Notes: generated by a model not told the origin, from the sequence alone. Positions 28,135-40,892 are shown, numbered from the stretch's first letter. The stretch is DNA of 64,000 nucleotides from Sphingopyxis sp. PET50 (GCF_025244705.1 NZ_CP104207.1:558001-622000), one strand, 5' to 3'. Program-made: numbers and translations.

Positions 28135-28228
28135 GCGTCGCCCCCGCGAAGGCGGGGGCCGCCATCGGTTTACGCGGCGGCGCAGGAACAGGCCGGCAGC
28201 GGCCTCCGCCTTCGCGGGGGCGACGCCG
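28135..28228. repeat. Palindromic intergenic repeat (CGTCGCCCCCGCGAAGGCGGGGG family)
   Basis: Left arm CGTCGCCCCCGCGAAGGCGG and right arm CCGCCTTCGCGGGGGCGACG are complementary. The element fills the space between the convergent dnaN and sugar dehydrogenase genes. A close copy is at 45902. Confidence 0.8.
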
Positions 28229-28237
28229 TTTCGGAAA

Positions 28238-29579
28238 TCACCCCGCCTTCGTCACCCGCCAGATCACCCCGCCGGTGTCGTCGGCGACCAATGCGCTGCC
28301 GTCCTTCGCGACCTTGACGTCGGCCGGGCGGCCGCGGGTGGTCTTGCCGTCCTTGGCGAGGAACTGGTCGAGCAGCGTGATCGGCAGCGCCTCGGCGGGT
28401 TTGCCGCCCGCGCCGAACTTGACGAACACCACGTCATAGCCCGCAACGGGCTCGCGGTTCCACGACCCGTGGCGGGCGATCAGCGCGCCGTTCGCGAAGC
28501 GATCGCCGAGGTCGAGGCCCTGGGTGAAGGTCATGCCGAGCGGCGCGGTGTGGGCGCCCAGCCCATAGTCGGGGCGCTTGACATATTGGCGGCGGTCCTC
28601 AGCCTCCGGGGGCACGCGGGGATCGACGAAGCCGCCCCAATAATACCAGGGCCAGCCGTAGAAATCGCCTTCGTCGATGTCGGTCAGATAGTCCGGCACC
28701 GTGTCGCTGCCCAGCATGTCGCGCTCGTTGGCGACGGCCCAGAGTTGGTCGCTGCCGGGATAGAAGGCGAGGCCGACGGGGTTGCGGATGCCCGCGGCAA
28801 AGGTGCGCATATATTTGTTCTCGGGCCGCACCTCGAGGATGCTGGCGCGGCGCGTCTCGTTGGCCTGGCCCTTTTCGCCGATATTGCTGTCGGCGCCGAC
28901 CCCGATGTAGAGCCAGCCGTTGGGCGCCGCGACGAGGCTCTTGGTCCAGTGGCGGTTGGTCCCCTTGGCGGGCAGGTCGGCGATCTTGACGGGCTTGCCG
29001 CTCATTGTGGTCTCGCCCTCGACATAGGGAAAGGCGAGCAGCGCGTCGGTGTTGGCGACGTACAGCGTCTTGCCGACCAGCGCCATGCCATAGGGCGAGT
29101 TGAGACCGGTGATATAGGCGGTCCTGACCTCCGCCTTGCCGTCGCCGTCGGCGTCGCGGAGCAGGCTGATGCGGTTCGCCGACTTGCCGCTCGGCGCCCG
29201 CCTTGCTCATCATCCGTCCCATCACCGCGCCCTCGATCCCCGATGTGTCGCGCGGCGGGCTTTCGCTCTCGGCGACCAGCACGTCGCCGTTGGGCAGCAC
29301 GAAGATGGTGCGCGGATGCGCCAGCCCCTCGGCGAAGCGCGCGACGCGGAGCCCGGCGGCGGCGCGGGGCGCCTCGCCCGCGGGCCACTTCGTCGCCTCG
29401 GGCACGTTCATCGTCGGGATCGTCTGCGCGTCCTGCGGCGCCATCACCGGCACCCGGCCGCTCGTCTCGGCGGTCGAGAAGCGCGCCACATCGGGCCGCG
29501 ACATGATGTAGAGCGTGACACCGCCGGCGATCAGGATCAGCAGCAGGGCGAGGAGGGCATATTTCAGGATCTTGCGCAT
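28238..29579 (-). CDS. PQQ-type sugar (sorbosone/glucose) dehydrogenase, membrane-anchored (frame interrupted near 29192)
   Basis: 446 residues after repair. An N-terminal anchor MRKILKYALLALLLILIAGG is followed by a six-bladed GSDH propeller. Conserved stretches: GLAHPRTIFVLPNGDVLVAE, NSPYGMALVGKTLYVAN, NRHWTKSLVAAPNGWLYIG and IRNPVGLAFYPGSDQLWAV, the last including the family Arg/Asn substrate residues. The domain faces the periplasm and would oxidise sugars or sorbosone-like aldehydes with PQQ; the substrate is inferred from the family only. The frame changes at GCTCGGC (29189-29195, plus strand); restoring GCCGGC gives SKAGAGGKSANRISLLRDAD. Confidence 0.82.
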
Positions 29580-29748
29580 GGCGTCCTGTCTACACGCGCC
29601 ATCGGCGGCGGCAAAGAGGCGAAACGCGGATACGGCATGGTTAACCCGAACGGGCCGTCGATTAACCTTACCCACCCGTTCAGCACTATTGGGAACGGCG
29701 CGGTGAGACGGGGCGCGTAAACCGTCCTCCGCCATGATCGGGGATCGC

Positions 29749-29964
29749 ATGCACCTGCCAGCACCTTTTCTCTCCGACCGCGTCGCGGTCGACGAAGCGC
29801 ATGCGCTGATCGCTCGCCACGGCGACGAGGCGGGCTATGCCGCGGCGGCGCGCGCCGAGCAATATCGCGTACTCGGCAACCATATCCACTTCGCCCGCTG
29901 GCGCCAGATCGAACGGCTGATCACCTATCTGTCGATCGACGACGTGCTCGGCACGGTGCATTGA
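29749..29964 (+). CDS. Small conserved hypothetical protein
   Basis: 71 residues from ATG 29749 (MHLPAPFLSDRVAVDEAHAL); an ATG five codons upstream is also possible. Helical, soluble, with HFARWRQIERLITYLS at its end. I cannot assign a domain. The base composition and lack of a competing frame support it as a gene. It is convergent with argC, 4 bp between stops. Confidence 0.6.
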   Translation: MHLPAPFLSDRVAVDEAHALIARHGDEAGYAAAARAEQYRVLGNHIHFARWRQIERLITYLSIDDVLGTVH

Positions 29965-29968
29965 GGTT

Positions 29969-30889
29969 CTAAAGCCGAAGCCCCGCGGTCTCCGGCAGCC
30001 CCGCCATGATGTTCAGATTCTGCACGCAGGCGCCGCTCGCGCCCTTGCCGAGATTGTCGAGCCGCGCGACCAGCCGCAGCTGGGTGCCGTCGGCGCTGGC
30101 ATAGACCATCAGTTCCATCGCGTCGGTCGCGGCATCGTCCTTGCGCAGCAGCAGTTCGCTCTCGTCGCCCGCGCGGCGGACGCTCACCAGCGGCGATCCC
30201 GCATAATGCGCCGCGAGCGCGTCATGGGCCGTATCGGCGGTCGGTGCGTCGAATGCCAGCGGCACCTCGACGAGCATCCCACGATACACGGGCACCACGG
30301 CGGGCGCGAAGAGCGGCGGATGGTCGAGACCGGCTCCCGCCTGCATTTCGGGCACATGCTTGTGATCCAGCGACAGACCATAGCTGCGAAAGCCGATGCC
30401 GGTCTCGCTCTCGAAGCGCGCGATCAGCTCCCTGCCGCCGCCCGAATAGCCCGACACCGCATTGACGCCGAGCCGCGCGTCCTTCGCGACGATGCCCGCC
30501 GCGACCAGCGGCGCGACCAGCGCGAGGAAGCCGGTCGGATAGCAGCCGGGATTGCTCACCCGCGCCGCCGCGGCGATCGCCTCGCGCTGCCCGGCCCGGA
30601 GTTCGGGAAAGCCATAGGCCCAGCCCGGCGCGACGCGATGCGCGGTGGAGGCGTCGATCACCCGCGTGCGGTCGTTCGCGATCATCGCGACGGCCTCGAT
30701 CGCCGCCGCATCGGGCAGGCAGAGGATGACGAAATCGGCGTCGTTCAGCGCCTCGGCCCTTGCGCCCGCGTCCTTCCGCCGCGCCTCGTCGAGCGTCACC
30801 AGCGCGAACTCGCTCCGTCCGGCCAGCCGCTCGGCGATTTCCAGGCCCGTCGTTCCCGCCGCGCCGTCGATGAAAACCCTCTGTGTCAT
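29969..30889 (-). CDS. argC: N-acetyl-gamma-glutamyl-phosphate reductase (type 2)
   Basis: 306 residues, the shorter type 2 form. It reduces N-acetylglutamyl phosphate to the semialdehyde in arginine synthesis, with NADPH. The cofactor loop is DGAAGTTGLEIAERL. The catalytic cysteine is in VSNPGCYPTGF near residue 116, and SGGGRELIARFES and DHKHVPEMQ supply the other conserved residues. It is followed on the same strand by no further arginine gene; upstream is the NlpC/P60 gene 4 bp away, likely in one transcript. Confidence 0.94.
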   Translation of the reverse strand: MTQRVFIDGAAGTTGLEIAERLAGRSEFALVTLDEARRKDAGARAEALNDADFVILCLPDAAAIEAVAMIANDRTRVIDASTAHRVAPGWAYGFPELRAGQREAIAAAARVSNPGCYPTGFLALVAPLVAAGIVAKDARLGVNAVSGYSGGGRELIARFESETGIGFRSYGLSLDHKHVPEMQAGAGLDHPPLFAPAVVPVYRGMLVEVPLAFDAPTADTAHDALAAHYAGSPLVSVRRAGDESELLLRKDDAATDAMELMVYASADGTQLRLVARLDNLGKGASGACVQNLNIMAGLPETAGLRL

Positions 30890-30893
30890 GATG

Positions 30894-31835
30894 TTATTTC
30901 AGTCTTTTAGTGCCGCTCACCGGCGGCTCATGCCCCTTGGCGGCCGAGCGTGCGACGACGTCGGCCAGCGGCTCCACCTTCACCGCCATCCATCGTCGGC
31001 TCGCGTGGATGATGTGGGCGGCGTCGGCCATGATGCCGACATGGCCGGGGAAAAAGACCAGGTCGCCGCGCTGCAGCCGGGCCGGGTCGATATCCTTGTC
31101 GCTGCCCAGCGCGGCGAGCTGCAGGTCGCTGTCGCGCGGCAACTGGATGCCGGCGGCGCTCCATGCCAGTTGCACCAGCCCCGAACAGTCGATCCCCGCG
31201 GCGGTGCGTCCGCCCCACAGATAGGGGGCACCGGCCAGTTCCTCGGCGATCGCCGCGGCGTCGGGCTCGTCGGTGCCAACCTCGGTCAGCGCCGCCAGCG
31301 GCAGATAGCCATGCGCGGTGACCAGCCACTCGCCTTCGGCTTCGCCCATCACCAGCGCGCCGCGCGGCAGCACCGCCGATCCGCCGCTCGCGGCATCGGG
31401 GGCGCTGTGGAGCAAGGCTTCGCTCGCGCGCACCCGGTGGGTCGGGGCGATCGGCGCGCCGAGCGCGTCGGCGGCGAGATAGCCGACATAATGGTCGGCG
31501 AGGCAATAGCCCCACGCCCAGCCGCCGGTCAGGTCGAGCAGCGCAAAGCCTTCGCCATAGAGCAATTCGCTCGTCTGGTCGGCGTCGAGCGACGGCGCGC
31601 CGCGCAGGACGGCCGAGGGCAGCACGCAGCCGCTCATCATCGGCGCGGCATAGTGCGGTGCGAAATACTGGTCGGCGACCGCGATGTCGGCGAGGTCGGG
31701 GCGGATCGCGACGACGCGCGGATCATAGGCTTGCGACGTGCCGGACAGCCCGAAATGGTCGCGTCCCGCGCCGGCGGCGCCGGGGCGCCCCATGCGGATA
31801 CGGTTTGCCGCCAGATGTTCGCCCTCTGCTGTCAC
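30894..31835 (-). CDS. NlpC/P60 (C40) cell-wall peptidase with SH3-like domains
   Basis: 313 residues. Residues about 70-185 contain two SH3b-like modules (SELLYGEGFALLDLTGGWAWGYC; ALVMGEAEGEWLVTAHGYLP). The C-terminal NlpC/P60 domain has YLWGGRTAAGIDCSGLVQLAW with the catalytic cysteine and FFPGHVGIM with the histidine. It should cut peptides of peptidoglycan fragments, probably gamma-D-Glu-DAP bonds. No clear signal peptide is seen, so a cytoplasmic recycling role is possible, like YkfC. Confidence 0.88.
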   Translation of the reverse strand: MTAEGEHLAANRIRMGRPGAAGAGRDHFGLSGTSQAYDPRVVAIRPDLADIAVADQYFAPHYAAPMMSGCVLPSAVLRGAPSLDADQTSELLYGEGFALLDLTGGWAWGYCLADHYVGYLAADALGAPIAPTHRVRASEALLHSAPDAASGGSAVLPRGALVMGEAEGEWLVTAHGYLPLAALTEVGTDEPDAAAIAEELAGAPYLWGGRTAAGIDCSGLVQLAWSAAGIQLPRDSDLQLAALGSDKDIDPARLQRGDLVFFPGHVGIMADAAHIIHASRRWMAVKVEPLADVVARSAAKGHEPPVSGTKRLK

Positions 31836-31910
31836 GTCTTGTCCCGATAATGTCTTAAAACCGCCGTCCGGCGCTCAATCGCGGCGCATTAGACCGCGCT
31901 GGGGCCGCGA

Positions 31911-33324
31911 TCAAGCCGGATCGCTTTTGCGGCGGCGGTCGTAGCGGGCCTGCAACATCGCCCAGGCCGCGCGCATGCCGAGCGCCGCGCCGCCCTTGGG
32001 CCGCCCATGCTTCGCCGATGGTCGCCAGGCAAAGGTATCGACATGCGCCCAGGCGATGCCTTCGCCGACGAAGCGCTTCAGGAACAGCGCCGCGGTGATC
32101 GTTCCGGCAAAGGGCGAGGAGCCCGCGTTGCCGAGGTCGGCGATGTCGGTTTCAAGCAGGTCGGCATAGCCATCCCACAGCGGCATGCGCCACAAGGGAT
32201 CGTCGCGCTCGATGCCGCTAGGCCAGCATCATGTCGGCCAGCGCATCGTCATTGGCGAACAGCGGCGGCAGGTCGGGGCCGAGCGCGACGCGCGCGGCGC
32301 CGGTCAGCGTCGCGAAATCGACGATCAGTTCGGGCTTGTCCTCGCTCGCCTTCGCCAGCGCGTCGCCGAGCACCAGCCGTCCCTCGGCGTCGGTATTGCC
32401 GATCTCCACCGTCAGCCCCAGTCGGCTGGTCAGCACGTCGCCGGGGCGGAAGGCATCGGCCGAAATCGCATTCTCCGCCGCCGCGACCAGGCAGTGCAGC
32501 CGCACCGGCAATCCGCTCGCCATCACCAGTTCGGCGAGCGCCAGCACATGCGCCGCGCCGCCCATATCCTTCTTCATCAGCCGCATTCCCGATGCGGGCT
32601 TGATGTCGAGGCCGCCGCTGTCGAAGCTGATGCCCTTGCCGACGAGCGCGATCTTGGGATGGTTGTCCTTGCCCCAGACGATCTCGATCAGCCGCGGCGC
32701 ATGATGTTTCGCCGCGGCGCGCCCGACCGCGTGGATCATCGGATAGCCCTGTTCGAGCGCCTCGCCCTTGGTCACCGTCAGCTTGCCGCCATGCGCCTTG
32801 GCGATGCGCTCGGCCTGCTTCTCGATCGCCGCGGGTCCCATGTCGGCGGCGGGGGTGTTGACCATGTCGCGCACCAGCGCGGTCGCTCGCATTTCGGCGA
32901 CCATCGGCGCGATCGCGCCGACGTCGCTGGTCAGCAGCACGCGCGGCGGTCGCGGCTCGGCCTTGGGGCGATAAAGGTCGAAGCGATATTGCGCGCTCAT
33001 CCACCCGAACATCGCCTTGCCCGGCTGCTGCCCTTCGACCCGGTAACGGCCACCGGGCAGGATCTGCCCCAGCTTGGCGAGACACCAGGCCGACAGGCTG
33101 TCGACATTGGCAACGCTGGTCACCACGCCCCATTTCTCGGGATCGTCGCCGGGCAGGATCGCGTGGACGAAGGCGTCGGGCTTGAATCCGACCGCGGCGA
33201 GGTGCGCGCGTTCGCGCGCGCTGCGGCCCTTCAGCCAGCCGTCATAGCTCTTCTTGTCGACAAGGTGGATCGGGCGTGCGTCCTGCCCCTTGTCGGGCTG
33301 GATCAGGTCGGAATAGTCGGTCAT
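31911..33324 (-). CDS. M17 leucyl aminopeptidase-family protein (frame interrupted near 32220)
   Basis: 470 residues after repair. Metal-binding and catalytic residues are in LVGKGISFDSGGLDIKP, KDMGGAAH and NTDAEGRLVLGDAL, the full M17 set (Lys, Asp, Asp, Asp, Glu, Arg). The N-terminal domain is divergent, as in sphingomonad relatives. The last part, PLWDGYADLLETDIADLGNAG, lies in another frame. The break is GCTAGGC (32217-32223, plus strand); restoring GCCGGC gives MMLAGGIERDDPLWRMPLW. It likely removes N-terminal residues from peptides in the cytoplasm. Confidence 0.88.
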
Positions 33325-33378
33325 CCCGAATTGCTAAGCGTCCGTGGAAACTTTGTCGATGCCCGGCGTTGTTCGCCC

Positions 33379-34215
33379 ATGACTGTCATTCTTCCGCGCC
33401 GCTTCGCCGCCGCGCTTGCGCCGGCAATCCTCCTCCTTGCCGCCTGCTCGGGCGAGCAGGCGCCGACGACCGCCGAAAAAACCGCCGCCGCCTCGGTCCC
33501 CGGGGCGCCGCCGGGCGCGGTCGACGATGTGAAGACGGCCCATGCGACGGCGTCGGACGTCAGGGAAAACAGCGACCTGATCGAATTCGCCTACAGCTAT
33601 CCGGTCGAGGCGGCGAAAATCCCGAAACTTGCCGAATGGCTCGACGCCGACCGCGCCACGAAGCGTGATGCGCTGATCGCGGAGGCGCGCCGCGATCGGG
33701 CGGCGGCGGAAAAGGAGGGCTTCCCCTATCGTCCGCACAGCCATCTGCAATCGTGGAAACGGATCACCGACACGCCGCGCTTCCTCAGCCTGTCGAGCGA
33801 GATTGCGACCTACACCGGCGGCGCCCACGGCATGACGGCCTTCGATACGCTGCTCTGGGACCGCAACACGGGAGAAAGGCGCGCGCCGCTCGACCTGTTT
33901 ACCAGCGGTGCGGCGTTCGACGCGGCGATCCGCGACGATTTCTGCGCCGCGATCGGGCGGGCAAAGGCGGCCAAGGGCATCGAGCCGGCCGGCGAGCCCG
34001 ATTCCGTTTTCGCCGATTGCCCGCCCGCCTCCGCCCAGACCGTGTGGCTGGGCTCGTCCGACGGGCGTTTTCTCGACCGGCTGACGGTCGCGATCGCCCC
34101 CTATGAGATCGGCTCCTATGCCGAGGGCGATTACCGGATCGACCTGCCCGTGACGGCGGCGCTGGTTCGGGCGGTGAAGCCGGAGTTCGCCCGCGACATC
34201 CGCGCGAGCCGATAG
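33379..34215 (+). CDS. Lipoprotein with DUF4163/DUF3298 (RsiV-like) domains
   Basis: 278 residues. The lipobox is LLLAACSG with Cys near residue 23. A Pro/Ala linker follows, then DUF4163-like SDLIEFAYSYPVEA and a DUF3298-like half with YTGGAHGMTAFDTLLWDR and LPVTAALVRAVKPEF. The fold resembles the outer part of RsiV, which binds lysozyme, but no membrane span or sigma-binding part is present. Role unknown; it should sit on a membrane facing the periplasm. It is 10 bp before the SDR gene and may share its transcript. Confidence 0.75.
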   Translation: MTVILPRRFAAALAPAILLLAACSGEQAPTTAEKTAAASVPGAPPGAVDDVKTAHATASDVRENSDLIEFAYSYPVEAAKIPKLAEWLDADRATKRDALIAEARRDRAAAEKEGFPYRPHSHLQSWKRITDTPRFLSLSSEIATYTGGAHGMTAFDTLLWDRNTGERRAPLDLFTSGAAFDAAIRDDFCAAIGRAKAAKGIEPAGEPDSVFADCPPASAQTVWLGSSDGRFLDRLTVAIAPYEIGSYAEGDYRIDLPVTAALVRAVKPEFARDIRASR

Positions 34216-34225
34216 GAGCAGGACG

Positions 34226-35162
34226 ATGGCGAAGCTGTCCAGGGCTCGGCAAGATCGGCGAAACCGCCGCCGAGAAAAAAGGCAAGAAGCGCGCCGCGGC
34301 GAAACTCGAGCGCGAGGTCGGCGCGGGCAAGACGATTCCGCGGCCACCGCGCGACCGCGAGGCCGATCTCGACCGCGCGCCCCAATGGCAGCCGCGCTAT
34401 CCGGGATCGGGCCGTCTCGCGGACAAGGTCGCGATCGTCACCGGCGGCGACAGCGGGATCGGCCGCGCGGTCTGCGCGCTCTTCGCGCGCGAGGGCGCCG
34501 ATATCGCGATCGTCTATCGCAGCAACCGCGACGACGCCGACGACACGGCCGCGATTGTCCAAGCCGAGGGGCGCCGCGCGATCGTGATCAAGGCCGACGT
34601 CGGCAAGCCGGGCGCGGGTGCGAAGATCGTCGACAAGACGGTGGCGCGGCTCGGCCGCCTCGATATCCTCGTCAACAATGCCGGCGAGCAGCATCCCGCC
34701 GAGGACATCGGCGACATAAGCCCCGAACAGTTGCAGCGCACCTTCGCGACCAACATTTTCGGCATGTTCTATCTGGTCCAGGCGGCGCTGCCGCACCTCG
34801 GGAAGGGCGCGGCGATCGTCAACTGCACCAGCGTCACCATGTATCAGGGATCGGCCGGGCTGCTCGATTACAGCGCGACCAAGGGCGCGATCACCGCTTT
34901 CACGCGCTCGCTCAGCGAAAATCTGGTCGAAAGGGGAATCCGCGTGAACGGCGTCGCGCCGGGCCCGATCTGGACGCCGCTCAACCCGCGCGGCGGCGCG
35001 CCGGCCGACAAGGTCGCGACGTTCGGCGAAAGCACCCCGATGAAGCGCCCCGGCGAACCCAACGAGGTTGCGCCCTGCTTCCTGTTCCTCGCCTGCGACG
35101 ATAGCAGCTATATGTCGGGTCAGGTGTTGCATCCCAACGGCGGGACGATCGTTAACGGGTGA
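34226..35162 (+). CDS. Stress-type SDR oxidoreductase (frame interrupted near 34247)
   Basis: 311 residues after repair. A basic N-terminal extension (IGETAAEKKGKKRAAAKLE) precedes the Rossmann domain with VTGGDSGIGRAVCALFAREGA, LVNNAGEQHP and YSATKGAITAFTRSL. This layout matches YhdF/YghA-like general-stress SDRs. The frame opens at ATG 34226 after GGAGCAGGACG but shifts at GCTCGGC (34244-34250). Restoring GCCGGC gives MAKLSRAGKIGETAAEKKG. The substrate is unknown. A DUF3008 gene follows 26 bp later, probably in the same stress operon. Confidence 0.85.
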
Positions 35163-35188
35163 GAGGGCGGGGCATCAGGAGACGAACC

Positions 35189-35371
35189 ATGCCAGCCAGA
35201 TCCAAAGCCCAGCAGAAAGCAGCCGGTGCCGCGCTCAGCGCCAAGCGCGGCGAGACGCCGAAATCGAAGCTGAAGGGCGCATCGAAGGAAATGCTCGACA
35301 GCATGACCGAAAAACAGCTTGAGGATTTCGCCAGCGGATCGACCAAGGGCAAGCCCGAGCATGCCGGTTGA
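35189..35371 (+). CDS. DUF3008 family small protein
   Basis: 60 residues, strongly basic: MPARSKAQQKAAGAALSAKR, then KSKLKGASKEMLDSMTEKQLEDFAS and a Lys/Gly tail. This is the full DUF3008 pattern (PARSKAQQ...SMTEKQLEDFA). The function is unknown; the family often lies beside stress genes, as here beside the SDR. GGAGACGAACC lies before the ATG at 35189. It ends before the convergent surE. Confidence 0.85.
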   Translation: MPARSKAQQKAAGAALSAKRGETPKSKLKGASKEMLDSMTEKQLEDFASGSTKGKPEHAG

Positions 35372-35447
35372 CGGCTGCATCGCCGCTTTGGGGCGGTAGT
35401 TGCCGGTCCCCGGCGCAAGCGAGGCGCTCCCCACCCCGATGCGGCGG

Positions 35448-36211
35448 TCAGCTATAGGCGCTCCGCAGTGCCGCCAGCGACGCGTCGTGGGTCAGGTCGA
35501 GCTGGAGCGGGGTGACCGAGACATAGCCGTCGTCGATCGCCTCCAGGTCGCTGTCGTGGCCCAGGCTGTGCTCGATGCCGTGAAGGCCGAACCAGTAATA
35601 GGGGTAGCCGCGCGGATCGGTGCCCTCGACGATCGAGCCGCGGCCATAGTCGTGGAAGCCCTGGCGGGTGACGCGGACGCCCTTCACCGCGTCGGCGGGG
35701 AGCGCGGGGAAGTTGACGTTGATCAGGGTGCGCGGCGGCATGTCCATGCCCAGGAGCGGGCGCAGCACTTTCGCGCCCCAGGCCTCGGCGGCGCCGAAGG
35801 GGACGGTGTCGCCCATGCCCTCGCGCGCATAGACCTGGCTCAAGGCGACCGCGCGGATGCCCGCGAGCGCGCCCTCGATCGCCGCCGACACGGTGCCCGA
35901 ATAGGTGATGTCGTCGCCGAGATTGGCGCCGCGGTTGACTCCCGACAGGATCAGGTCGGGCGGCTCGGGCATCAGCTCGGCCGATTGCCATCATCACCGA
36001 ATCGGTCGGCGTGCCGGTGCACGACCAGCGGCGCTCGGCGTGCTGGCGGATGCGCACCGGGCGCGAGAGGGTGAGCGAGTGGCTAGGCGCCCGACTGTTC
36101 CTCGGCGGGGGCGCAGGCCCAGATATCGTCGGAAAGCTGGCGCGCGATCGCTTCGAGGACCGCGAAGCCGGGGGCGTGATAGCCGTCGTCATTGGTAAGG
36201 AGGATGCGCAA
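35448..36211 (-). CDS. surE: 5'/3'-nucleotidase SurE (two frame interruptions)
   Basis: 253 residues after repair. It dephosphorylates nucleoside monophosphates. The metal site is at the very N-terminus ([15 protein letters not shown], Asp-Asp) with Ser/Asn in EEQSGAGHSL and the loop [20 protein letters not shown]. The start is a TTG at 36211-36209, since no ATG precedes the conserved RILLTNDDG. Two sites break the frame: GCTAGGC at 36082-36088 and GCTCGGC at 35975-35981. Restoring GCCGGC at both gives a complete protein, with [14 protein letters not shown] and [16 protein letters not shown]. Confidence 0.88.
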
Positions 36212-36228
36212 TTTTTGTCTTTCTTTCT

Positions 36229-36318
36229 CCGTTCGCCCTGAGCTTGTCGAAGGGCCGTTCTTTCTTTGCACGGCGTCAAGGAGAAGGACGGTGCTTCGAC
36301 AAGCTCAGCACGAACGGT
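36229..36318. repeat. Inverted repeat of the GAGCTTGTCGAAG family
   Basis: Left arm CCGTTCGCCCTGAGCTTGTC and right arm GACAAGCTCAGCACGAACGG with a variable loop between. A copy is nested in the repeat at 14821-14904. It lies between serS and surE, which are on the same strand. Confidence 0.8.
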
Positions 36319-39253
<2,935 letters not shown>

Positions 39254-39683
39254 AGGTTTCTCTCTCTTTTCCCGTTGCTTGGTGGGAAGGCGCCACACCC
39301 CGGCACCCGCTTGCACCTCTTGCTAGGACCAAAAGGCCAAAGCTTTGTGAATGCCGCAATTGCGTTAACCGCGTTTGACTGTCCGACAGCGGGAAAAGGG
39401 GGACGGAATCAACACCCTTGGGGACCATTGTCCCAAAACGGAACGGAAGTTGCCGCGATTCTCCATATTTGGTTAACCTGCGGATGAGGACGTCTGCCGG
39501 ACGACTTGCCGCGGCAGATGGAATCGCGCCCGCGCGCCCTTGCGGTTCAGCCCCGCTTCACCCCGCAGACCCTATCCGCCGCTTCGACGCTTGTAACGCA
39601 TCCCCCGGCTGGTTATAGGCGCGCCACTCCCCCGGCCCGCCACGTCCGGCGGATCGCGAGACGAAAGGACGTTAGAGCCCGTC
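39254..39683. other. 430-bp gene-free region between divergent genes
   Basis: No credible gene on either strand. It must hold the promoters of the serine-rich protein gene (minus) and dksA (plus). The part 39340-39480 is clearly less GC-rich than its surroundings, with GTTAACC motifs at 39364 and 39472. I could not define promoter elements. Confidence 0.6.
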
Positions 39684-40145
39684 ATGCCCACCCAGACCGC
39701 CGATATCGGTGCCGACGCGCTCCGCGAAGCCAAGTCCAACCTCGATTCGGACTATGTCCCCAGCGACGACGAAGAGTTTATGAACGAGCGGCAGCAGGAA
39801 TATTTCCGCGGCCTGCTGCTCGCCTGGAAGAAGTCGATCCTGACCGAATCCGAATCGACGCTGGCGCAGTTGCAGGATGGGCCGCTGCGCGAGCCCGACC
39901 TCGCCGACCGCGCGTCGAGCGAAACCGACTGGGCGATCGAACTGCGCACCCGCGACCGCCAGCGCAAGCTGATCGCCAAGATCGATTCGGCGATCCGCCG
40001 CCTCGACGAGGGCGAATACGGCTATTGCGCGGTGACCGGCGAGCCGATTTCGCTCGCCCGGCTGCAGGCGCGCCCGATCGCGACGATGACGCTGGAGGCG
40101 CAGGAGCGCCACGAGCGCAACGAGCGTATTTCGCGCGAAGACTGA
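39684..40145 (+). CDS. dksA: RNA polymerase-binding regulator DksA, cysteine-poor type
   Basis: 153 residues. Coiled coil about 33-110 with an acidic tip region, then the globular part YGYCAVTGEPISLARLQARPIATMTLEAQERH. DksA works with ppGpp to change promoter use. The four zinc cysteines of the E. coli protein are reduced to one here (Cys, then Gly, Met/Thr positions), so no zinc site can form. Such zinc-free forms are known in some proteobacteria and may be less sensitive to oxidation. The start MPTQTADIGAD follows AAAGGACGTTAGAGCCCGTC. Confidence 0.88.
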   Translation: MPTQTADIGADALREAKSNLDSDYVPSDDEEFMNERQQEYFRGLLLAWKKSILTESESTLAQLQDGPLREPDLADRASSETDWAIELRTRDRQRKLIAKIDSAIRRLDEGEYGYCAVTGEPISLARLQARPIATMTLEAQERHERNERISRED

Positions 40146-40258
40146 CGAAAACCTGCAAGCTCTGCCCCGGATCGGGACGGCTTGGCGACATTTACGTTTC
40201 CGCAACGGCTGCGTCCTAGATTCGCGGGCCTGAACTTTAACGCGGGGAACAGGTCGCA

Positions 40259-40654
40259 ATGGAATCGCGCGTGCCGACATCGGTGGACGAAGAAGTGGCG
40301 GCGCTGTCGCGCGGCGCCGACCGGGACAGCCTGTTCATGCAGGCGAATGTCACGATCGACGGCAAGCCGGGGCTGGCGACCGTTCGCGTGCGCAACCTGT
40401 CGGCGGGCGGCATGCTCGCCGAAAGCCCGGTCGCGGTCGTGCAGGGCGCGACGGTCGAGGTCGAACTGCGCAACATCGGTCCGGTGTCCGGGCGCGTCGT
40501 GTGGACCGGCGAGAAGAAATTCGGCATCGCCTTCGACCGCGCGATCAATCCGCAGGCGGTGCGCCGCGATGTCGCGCCGCAGAAGGAGGAGGTGCCGCCG
40601 ACGCTCGCCGACCTCCGTCTCAACAAGGGCTGGCCGCCGATCCGTCCGCGCTGA
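40259..40654 (+). CDS. PilZ-domain protein
   Basis: 131 residues. The PilZ fold includes VRVRNLSAGGMLAES (the D/N-x-S-x-x-G motif) and later GRVVWTGEKKFGIAFD. The upstream R-x-x-x-R motif is weak (ADRDSLF has only one good Arg), so binding of cyclic di-GMP is uncertain. It probably affects motility, surface polymers or cell division through an unknown partner. It is 113 bp after dksA, and may be transcribed with it or alone. Confidence 0.8.
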   Translation: MESRVPTSVDEEVAALSRGADRDSLFMQANVTIDGKPGLATVRVRNLSAGGMLAESPVAVVQGATVEVELRNIGPVSGRVVWTGEKKFGIAFDRAINPQAVRRDVAPQKEEVPPTLADLRLNKGWPPIRPR

Positions 40655-40701
40655 CCCGTTCCACTGGTGGAAGGAGCAGCCGGCAACCGGCGGCCTGACT
40701 T

Positions 40702-40724
40702 GCGGGGCCTTCGAGAAGGCCCCC
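40702..40724. terminator. Hairpin between convergent PilZ and DUF465 genes
   Basis: GGGGCCTTC-GA-GAAGGCCCC is a perfect 9-bp stem. There is no strong T-run on either side, so termination from both directions is likely but not proven. Confidence 0.55.
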
Positions 40725-40733
40725 TTGCGATCC

Positions 40734-40892
40734 TCAGCCGATCGCGACCAGTTCTTCCTTGATCTTCAATTTCTGTTTCTTGAGTTGTGCCAGCACGGCC
40801 ACATCGGGGCACGGGCGCCGTTCTTCATTCGCAATTTTCGCATCGAGGTCCGCATGGCGGGACTTCAGGGCGGAAAGGTGCGACATGTTCAT
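40734..40892 (-). CDS. DUF465 (YdcH-like) small protein
   Basis: 52 residues: MNMSHLSALKSRHADLDAKI, then a helical part ending LAQLKKQKLKIKEELVAIG. This is the two-helix DUF465 pattern (H-x-x-L-D ... LK-K-K-L-x-KDE). The function is not known. A good AGGAG (GAAGGAGACTGGCCG) lies before the ATG. A second, different DUF465 gene lies 139 bp away in divergent orientation, an inverted pair from an old duplication. Confidence 0.85.
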   Translation of the reverse strand: MNMSHLSALKSRHADLDAKIANEERRPCPDVAVLAQLKKQKLKIKEELVAIG

